Below, piece by piece: positions 39,761-44,005 of a stretch of 44,005 nucleotides of DNA. The DNA comes from Mycobacterium sp. (lineage in GTDB: Bacteria; Actinomycetota; Actinomycetes; Mycobacteriales; Mycobacteriaceae), in contig JAOPVX010000066.1 in NCBI GenBank assembly GCA_025965975.1, positions 1-44,005 of the forward strand. The letters are read 5' to 3'. The stretch's first letter is position 1, and each line of letters starts with the position of its first letter. Position numbers and translations under genes: made by a program. The notes under the pieces are model-generated. The model did no database searches. It worked only from the letters and a program-made list of their open reading frames with translations, and was not told the DNA's origin.

Positions 39761-41848
39761 CTAGCCCACACTGGCCAGCGCGAACGGCAGCACCTGCGGC
39801 GCGCCGGCCTCGCGCACGACGCGCGCCGCCATCGTCAGGGTCCATCCGGTATCGGTCATGTCGTCGACCAGCAGCACCGGGCCTGCGGCCGCAGCGATCG
39901 CGGCGGGGTCCGGCGGGTCCCAAGAGCCGTCCAGAGCGGCCACCCGATACGCGGAGTTCGCCGCGGTCACGGGCCGCCGCTGCGGTGAGTACCGCATGAC
40001 ACCGAGGTTGGTCAGCCGGCCGAGTCGGGCGACGGCGTCGGCAAGGGAACCGATCAGCACCGGGTGAGTGGCCGAGTCCAGGGCCAGCACCGCGGTCGGC
40101 CGCGTCTCCCAGTCCCAAACCCCGAGCACCTTCACCACGGCCTGCACCACGTCGTCCGACACCTCGCCGTCCGGCTCGTCGAGAATGCGGCGCAACCGGG
40201 CACCCCAGCCGAGATCGGTGATGCGGCCGATCACTCGACCGGGGGCGGGGCCGTCGGCGATGCGACCGCTCAGGTTCAGGCCGAGCTTGCTCAGCCCGGA
40301 GGGCCACTGCTTGCGCGGGGTAATCTCCACGCCGGGGCGCATGAACCGCTTTCGGGTGGCCTCTGTCGCGGCGGTATCGACGGCGGCGCCGTAGCGGGTG
40401 CCCGCGCAGTTGTCGCACCGACCGCAACGGTCACCCTCGCGCAGTTCGGGGTCGTCCAGTTGGCGGCGCAGGAAGACCATCCGGCAGCCGTCGGTGTGTT
40501 GGTAGTCGAGCATGGCCTGCTGTTCGCGCCTGCGCGCTTGGTCGAGCTTGCGGTAACGCTCCTCGTCGTAGTACCACTGCTCGCCGGTGCCGATCCAGCC
40601 ACCCTTGACGCGCCGGACCGCCCCGTCGACGTCGAGCACCTTCAAGACCATCTCCAGCCGGGTCCTGCCGAGATCCACCAGCGGCTCAAGCGCGGGCGTC
40701 GACTGTGGACGGTCGGGTTCGAGGGCACAAATGACGTTGCGCACCATGGCTTCCGATGGAAACGCCACCGAGGCAAAGTAGCGCCAGACATCCTGGTCCT
40801 CGCGCCCTGGCAGCAGGATCACCTCGGCGCTGGCCGTCGACCGGCCGGCGCGACCAACCTGCTGGTAGTACGCGATGGGAGAGGATGGGGCGCCGAGGTG
40901 GACCACGAAGCCGAGGTCGGGCTTGTCGAAGCCCATCCCAAGCGCCGAGGTGGCGACCAGCGCCTTGAGCCGGTTGGCGAGCAGATCACCCTCGAGTTGT
41001 TCACGTTCGGCGGCCTCGGTGGAGCCGGTGTAGGCGGCGACCCGGTGCCCCTGCTCGCGCAGGTCCGCCGCAATATCGTTGGCCTGCGCGACGGTCAGCG
41101 TGTACACGATCCCCGAGCCAGGCATCGAAGCCAGATGTGCGGCAATCCATGCCGCACGCTGCACCGGGTTCCCTGCCTTCACCACCGACAGCCGCAACGA
41201 CTCGCGATCCAGCCCGCCCCGCAGCACCAGCGTGTCCCTACCGCCGACGCCCAACTGGGTCGCCACGTCATCGACCACCCGGTCGTTCGCGGTCGCCGTC
41301 GTCGCGAGCACCGGGACGTCGGTCCCCAGTTCGGCGATCAGAGTGCGGATGCGCCGGTAGTCGGGACGGAAGTCGTGGCCCCAGTCGGAGACGCAGTGCG
41401 CCTCATCGACGACCACCAATCCGGCGTCGCGCGCCAATGCGGGCAGCACCTCATCACGAAACTCCGGGTTGTTGAGTCGTTCCGGGCTGACCAGCAGGAC
41501 GTCGAGTTGCCCCTGCTCTGTCCGTTGGTGGATGTCCTTCCAGTCGGCGACGTTGCCCGAGTTGATGGTGGCGGCGCGGACCCCGGCGCGTTCGGCGGCG
41601 TTCACCTGGTTGCGCATCAGCGCCAACAACGGCGACACGATCACCGTCGGTCCGTGGCCTGCGGAGCGCAGCAGCTTGGCGGCGATGAAGTACACCGCCG
41701 ACTTGCCCCAGCCGGTGCGCTGGACGACCAGCGCCTGACGACGTTGCACCACCAGCGCCTCGATCGCGGTCCACTGGTCGTCGCGCAGCGTGGCCTCCGG
41801 TCCGGCCAGCTGTTCGAGGAGCACCTGAGCCTGTTCGCGGGTCGCCAT
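39761..41848 (-). CDS. recQ: RecQ-type DNA helicase fused to a C-terminal phosphoribosyltransferase-like domain
   Basis: This encodes 695 residues from the ATG at 41846-41848 (MATREQAQ); ten further upstream codons are open but less likely. Helicase motifs are QRTGWGKS (43-50, motif I, with W where many RecQ have S), DEAH (148-151), ATTATA (182-187) and QQVGRAGRS (329-337). The RecQ zinc site is C455, C475, C478 and C481. Residues from about 500 are extra: they end in the PRPP-loop-like VLLVDDMTDTGWT (658-670) of type I phosphoribosyltransferases. This lets the helicase be coupled to nucleotide sensing or salvage, which is inference. It stands alone between membrane or exported-protein genes, with no link to sterols. 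Confidence 0.9.
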   Translation of the reverse strand: MATREQAQVLLEQLAGPEATLRDDQWTAIEALVVQRRQALVVQRTGWGKSAVYFIAAKLLRSAGHGPTVIVSPLLALMRNQVNAAERAGVRAATINSGNVADWKDIHQRTEQGQLDVLLVSPERLNNPEFRDEVLPALARDAGLVVVDEAHCVSDWGHDFRPDYRRIRTLIAELGTDVPVLATTATANDRVVDDVATQLGVGGRDTLVLRGGLDRESLRLSVVKAGNPVQRAAWIAAHLASMPGSGIVYTLTVAQANDIAADLREQGHRVAAYTGSTEAAEREQLEGDLLANRLKALVATSALGMGFDKPDLGFVVHLGAPSSPIAYYQQVGRAGRSTASAEVILLPGREDQDVWRYFASVAFPSEAMVRNVICALEPDRPQSTPALEPLVDLGRTRLEMVLKVLDVDGAVRRVKGGWIGTGEQWYYDEERYRKLDQARRREQQAMLDYQHTDGCRMVFLRRQLDDPELREGDRCGRCDNCAGTRYGAAVDTAATEATRKRFMRPGVEITPRKQWPSGLSKLGLNLSGRIADGPAPGRVIGRITDLGWGARLRRILDEPDGEVSDDVVQAVVKVLGVWDWETRPTAVLALDSATHPVLIGSLADAVARLGRLTNLGVMRYSPQRRPVTAANSAYRVAALDGSWDPPDPAAIAAAAGPVLLVDDMTDTGWTLTMAARVVREAGAPQVLPFALASVG

Positions 41849-41888
41849 GAGGCAATGGTGCCCGCAGGGTGCGACCAATACGCAGGCG

Positions 41889-42608
41889 CTAGTACGCGTA
41901 GGTGTTCGCCGGCTTGTCGACGCGGGTCACGCTCGACACGATCAAGGTCGGGACGAAGTTGCTCGCCGGCTGCGCTGAGCCCGGCTGGATCTGGCCCTGC
42001 AGCTGCAGCCAGGTGTCCTCGGGGTAACCAGCCGCGAGGTCGGCCGCCGGACCGGCGAGATGGATGCGAGCGAGTTGGGCGTCGGCCGCACAGCAGACGA
42101 TGACGACGCGGCCGAGGTCGACGCCGTCGGGGTAGTGCAGCGTGAACCCGGTCAGGGAGATCGTCCGGCCGTCGAGCGTGTGTGCGGAGTCGGCTGCCGC
42201 CCGCATGACGGTTTCGGGTACCGACAACACGGGCGCAGGTCCTGGTGGCAGCTGCGGAAACGGGTGGCGCGCAGGCTCACTGGTCGCGGCAGGCGGCGAC
42301 GCGGCACCGCGGGCATCCATCGGCGGCGGTACCACGAACGCGACCATCGCTATCGGAATGAGGAGTAGCCACCCCAGCCCCGCGCGATGCCGATGCCCGG
42401 CATGGGTTCCTTCGCCCCCGTCGTCGTTGACGTGCCGCAGGTCTCGGACGATGGCGACCAGCCCGAGCGCGACGATGACCACCGCTGCCGCGATCAGCCA
42501 CCACAGCAACCCCGGTTTCACGTAATTCAGGTAGGTCCCCTTGACGAGCATCACCGCTGTACTCAACCCGACGAGCAGCAATACGACGTTCTGCGTGGTG
42601 CGGCTCAC
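41889..42608 (-). CDS. TIGR03943/YcgQ-type membrane protein
   Basis: This 239-residue protein has membrane segments at about 5-22 (NVVLLLVGLSTAVMLVKG), 34-55 and 78-94, and a His-rich cytoplasmic or loop stretch (GTHAGHRHRAG). The C-terminal extracytoplasmic domain contains VVIVCCAADAQ and an OB-like end. It always pairs with a YcgR-type permease; its start overlaps that gene's stop by four bases. In Bacillus the homologous pair is linked to zinc limitation, so metal transport is the best guess. Confidence 0.8.
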   Translation of the reverse strand: MSRTTQNVVLLLVGLSTAVMLVKGTYLNYVKPGLLWWLIAAAVVIVALGLVAIVRDLRHVNDDGGEGTHAGHRHRAGLGWLLLIPIAMVAFVVPPPMDARGAASPPAATSEPARHPFPQLPPGPAPVLSVPETVMRAAADSAHTLDGRTISLTGFTLHYPDGVDLGRVVIVCCAADAQLARIHLAGPAADLAAGYPEDTWLQLQGQIQPGSAQPASNFVPTLIVSSVTRVDKPANTYAY

Positions 42609-43612
42609 CGGTTGCCTCCGAGCAACACCGACCCGACGAGTGTCGCGACAACCGTGGCCACGACGAACGTCGCGGGACCGAATCGAACGGCGAACCGCGG
42701 CCCGAACAGGCCGGCCTGCATCGCCGATAGCTTCACGTCGACCGCCGGCCCCACCACTAGGAACACCAGCCGGGGAAGCAGCGGCAGCATGGTCAGGCTG
42801 GCCGCAACGAACGCATCCGCCTCAGAGCACAGCGCCAGCACCACCGCGAGCAGCGCCATCGTCAGCACCCCGACGACCAGGTGGCCGGCGAGGTGCTGGA
42901 ACAGCCAGGCGGGCACCAGCACACGCAACGTCGCAGCCGCGGCGGCACCCAGGACGAGGTAGGACGCCGCCTGCAGGAAGTCGTGCCGCGCGGCCTCAGT
43001 GAACACCGTCCATCGCGAGGCTGCCGTGTCGTGGGGAGCGGGCAGCGATCGCGTCACCCACTCGTCGCGACCGAACCGCAACCACAGCATCCCCATCACC
43101 ACCGCGGTGGTCAGCGAGGCGACGCAGCGGGCCAGCACCATGGCCGGCGCGCCAGGGAACGCCACGGCGGTGGCGACCAGCACGACCGGATTGATCGCCG
43201 GCGCCGAGAGCATGAACGTCAGCGCCGCCGCCCCCAGCCGTCGCGAGGACGCGCCCGCCCCGAAGAGGCGACGAGCGACCGGAACGGATCCGCACTCGCA
43301 CCCAGGCAGTGCGGCGCCGCCGACACCGGCGACCGCGATGGCCAGTGCGGGCCTGCGCGGCAGCCAGCGAGACAGCCGCTCGGCGCTCACGAAGGCTGCG
43401 ATCAGCCCGCTGAGGACGACGCCGAGCACCAGGAAGGGCAAGGCCTGCACGAAGACGCCGCAGAAGACCGTCGTCGCGACGCTCAGATCGGGGTTGCCCG
43501 ACACGAACGCACTGATCGCGCCTGCGGAAACCGCCAGCGCGATGAGGCTTACGAGCAAGACCTCCATGGAACCGACGCGTCGCCTGCGATCGGTCGGGGG
43601 GGCTGTCACCAC
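42605..43612 (-). CDS. UPF0718/YcgR-type permease
   Basis: This 335-residue integral membrane protein has about eight hydrophobic segments and the family signature PGCECGSVPVARRL (103-116), with the two cysteines thought to matter for substrate handling in ArsP-like relatives. The start is GTG at 43610-43612, preceded by GAGGAGG with a 9-base spacer; the next codon is also GTG. Members move arsenicals or possibly metals. No Zur-type operator was recognised upstream, but a 12-base tandem repeat lies there. Confidence 0.83.
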   Translation of the reverse strand: MVTAPPTDRRRRVGSMEVLLVSLIALAVSAGAISAFVSGNPDLSVATTVFCGVFVQALPFLVLGVVLSGLIAAFVSAERLSRWLPRRPALAIAVAGVGGAALPGCECGSVPVARRLFGAGASSRRLGAAALTFMLSAPAINPVVLVATAVAFPGAPAMVLARCVASLTTAVVMGMLWLRFGRDEWVTRSLPAPHDTAASRWTVFTEAARHDFLQAASYLVLGAAAAATLRVLVPAWLFQHLAGHLVVGVLTMALLAVVLALCSEADAFVAASLTMLPLLPRLVFLVVGPAVDVKLSAMQAGLFGPRFAVRFGPATFVVATVVATLVGSVLLGGNR

Positions 43613-43623
43613 CCCATCCTGCC

Positions 43624-43646
43624 TCCTCTAAACAGTCCTCTAAACA
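43624..43646. repeat. 11-bp direct repeat before the permease gene
   Basis: TCCTCTAAACA occurs twice, at 43624-43634 and 43636-43646, separated by one base. In the direction of the permease it reads TGTTTAGAGGA twice, so the GAGGA of the ribosome-binding site is doubled. It could be a regulator half-site pair on one helix face or a slippage product. Confidence 0.6.
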
Positions 43647-43840
43647 ATGGGGAGCCTGACCCAAGGCCGAAGGCCGCAGGCTGAAAAAGGGCAAATGTCG
43701 GGTTGGTCCGCTATGAGCCGGTGCGCAGTGGCGTGGCTGGGATGTTGTCGTCGCCCCGCCCCGGCGGCGGCTCACCCGAGGCGGCTTTCACCTGCCACTT
43801 GACTTTCTTTCTACATATCAGGTGTCAGAGCGACTTCAGC

Positions 43841-43863
43841 GCGCCGAGCACCTGGTTCGGCGC
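43841..43863. terminator. hairpin downstream of hsaF
   Basis: GCGCCGA (43841-43847) pairs perfectly with TCGGCGC (43857-43863) around a 9-base loop, 7 bases past the hsaF stop. There is no U-tract. It probably ends the hsa operon transcript. The rest of 43647-43870 contains no credible gene. Confidence 0.6.
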
Positions 43864-43870
43864 CACCCGC

Positions 43871-44005
43871 CTAGCCGGCCGCCGTGGCGTCCTGCTCGCG
43901 TTTGATCTCCAGCGCGATGTCGATGAGCTGGTCCTCCTGGCCGCCAATGAGCTTGCGCTGGCCCGCGCGGTGCAGCAGCTGATGGGCGGGCACGCCGTAA
44001 CGCTC
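43871..44005 (-). CDS. hsaF: 4-hydroxy-2-oxovalerate aldolase HsaF, 3' end
   Basis: Only the last 44 codons and the TAG are inside the window. The reading [18 protein letters not shown] then [19 protein letters not shown] is the C-terminal segment of the class II aldolase that splits the 4-hydroxy-2-oxoacid from steroid ring degradation into pyruvate and an aldehyde. The aldehyde is then passed to HsaG. The catalytic parts lie outside. This matches Rv3534c, the gene at the far end of the M. tuberculosis cholesterol locus. Confidence 0.9.
   Translation of the reverse strand, partial: ERYGVPAHQLLHRAGQRKLIGGQEDQLIDIALEIKREQDATAAG

Noticed and set aside
40064-42103. Plus-strand open frame of 679 codons opposite recQ
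   Set aside because: It is the mirror of a clear RecQ gene in GC-rich DNA; the translation is His/Gln/Arg-rich with no domain, and codon bias favours the minus strand.
43647-43870. Possible small gene or RNA before hsaF
   Set aside because: Short open stretches only, no start with ribosome-binding site and no tRNA-like folding seen; only the hairpin at 43841-43863 is supported.

Overview
The window is high-GC actinobacterial DNA whose gene content and order match the mce4 / cholesterol-catabolism locus of mycobacteria (the Rv3489-Rv3534c segment of M. tuberculosis, as I remember that map). No PE, PPE or PE_PGRS genes are present, and accessory genes sit where M. tuberculosis carries its PE/PPE blocks. 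This suggests an environmental or rapidly growing mycobacterium (Mycobacterium/Mycolicibacterium) able to use sterols. No tRNA, rRNA, CRISPR array, insertion sequence or phage gene was seen.

Layout. 1-2.4 kb: the start of a 3-hydroxyisobutyrate-dehydrogenase-like gene (minus, cut by the window edge), then a tandem family of three small exported cysteine-bearing proteins, the middle one broken by two frameshifts. 2.4-4.1 kb: a 54-residue microprotein directly abutting otsA (trehalose-6-phosphate synthase). 4.1-14.5 kb (minus): the complete mce4 sterol importer, yrbE4A-yrbE4B-mce4A-B-C-D-E(lprN)-F, plus two Mce-associated membrane proteins, with stop/start overlaps at most junctions. 14.6-20.0 kb: hsd4A and ferredoxin fdxD (minus), diverging from fadE26-fadE27-fadD17 (plus). 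20.2-24.7 kb: an LpqN-like lipoprotein, a nitronate-monooxygenase-family flavoprotein coupled to fadD19 (minus), and echA19 (plus). 24.8-27.8 kb (minus): cyp142, an acetoacetate-decarboxylase-like protein and an F420-type luciferase-like oxidoreductase. 27.8-32.4 kb (plus): a tandem DUF35 protein, thiolase-like ltp4 and ltp3, a second luciferase-like oxidoreductase and an NTF2-like protein. 32.4-38.2 kb: two tiny membrane proteins, a gamma-carbonic anhydrase homologue, kshA with a cysteine-rich partner gene, then a sulfotransferase, an SDR and a DUF1214 protein (minus). 38.3-43.6 kb: an accessory block with an IclR regulator, a hemophore-like protein, a RecQ helicase fused to a phosphoribosyltransferase-like domain, and a YcgQ/YcgR-type permease pair. 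43.87 kb to the end: the 3' end of hsaF (minus).

How it fits together. Mce4 imports sterol. Cyp142 oxidises the side-chain terminus and FadD19 makes the CoA thioester. FadE26/27, EchA19, Hsd4A, FadD17 and Ltp3/Ltp4 belong to side-chain shortening; FadD19 and Ltp3/4 are associated with C24-branched sterols in Rhodococcus. KshA hydroxylates ring A/B intermediates and HsaF acts at the end of ring degradation. Eight sites matching the KstR operator consensus TnnAACnnGTTnnA (seven exact, one with a single mismatch) lie in the intergenic promoter regions, so most of the window looks like one KstR regulon. Several start codons lie about 10 bases from an operator, implying leaderless mRNAs.

Main points for a second look: a cysteine-free tandem DUF35 protein next to two thiolase-like proteins without an evident cysteine nucleophile; a short dispersed repeat that has expanded in frame inside fadD17; a likely CTG start for mce4C; a broken paralogue in the small exported-protein array; two tiny coupled membrane ORFs; three convergent gene pairs sharing one CTAG as double stop; and the accessory block before hsaF.
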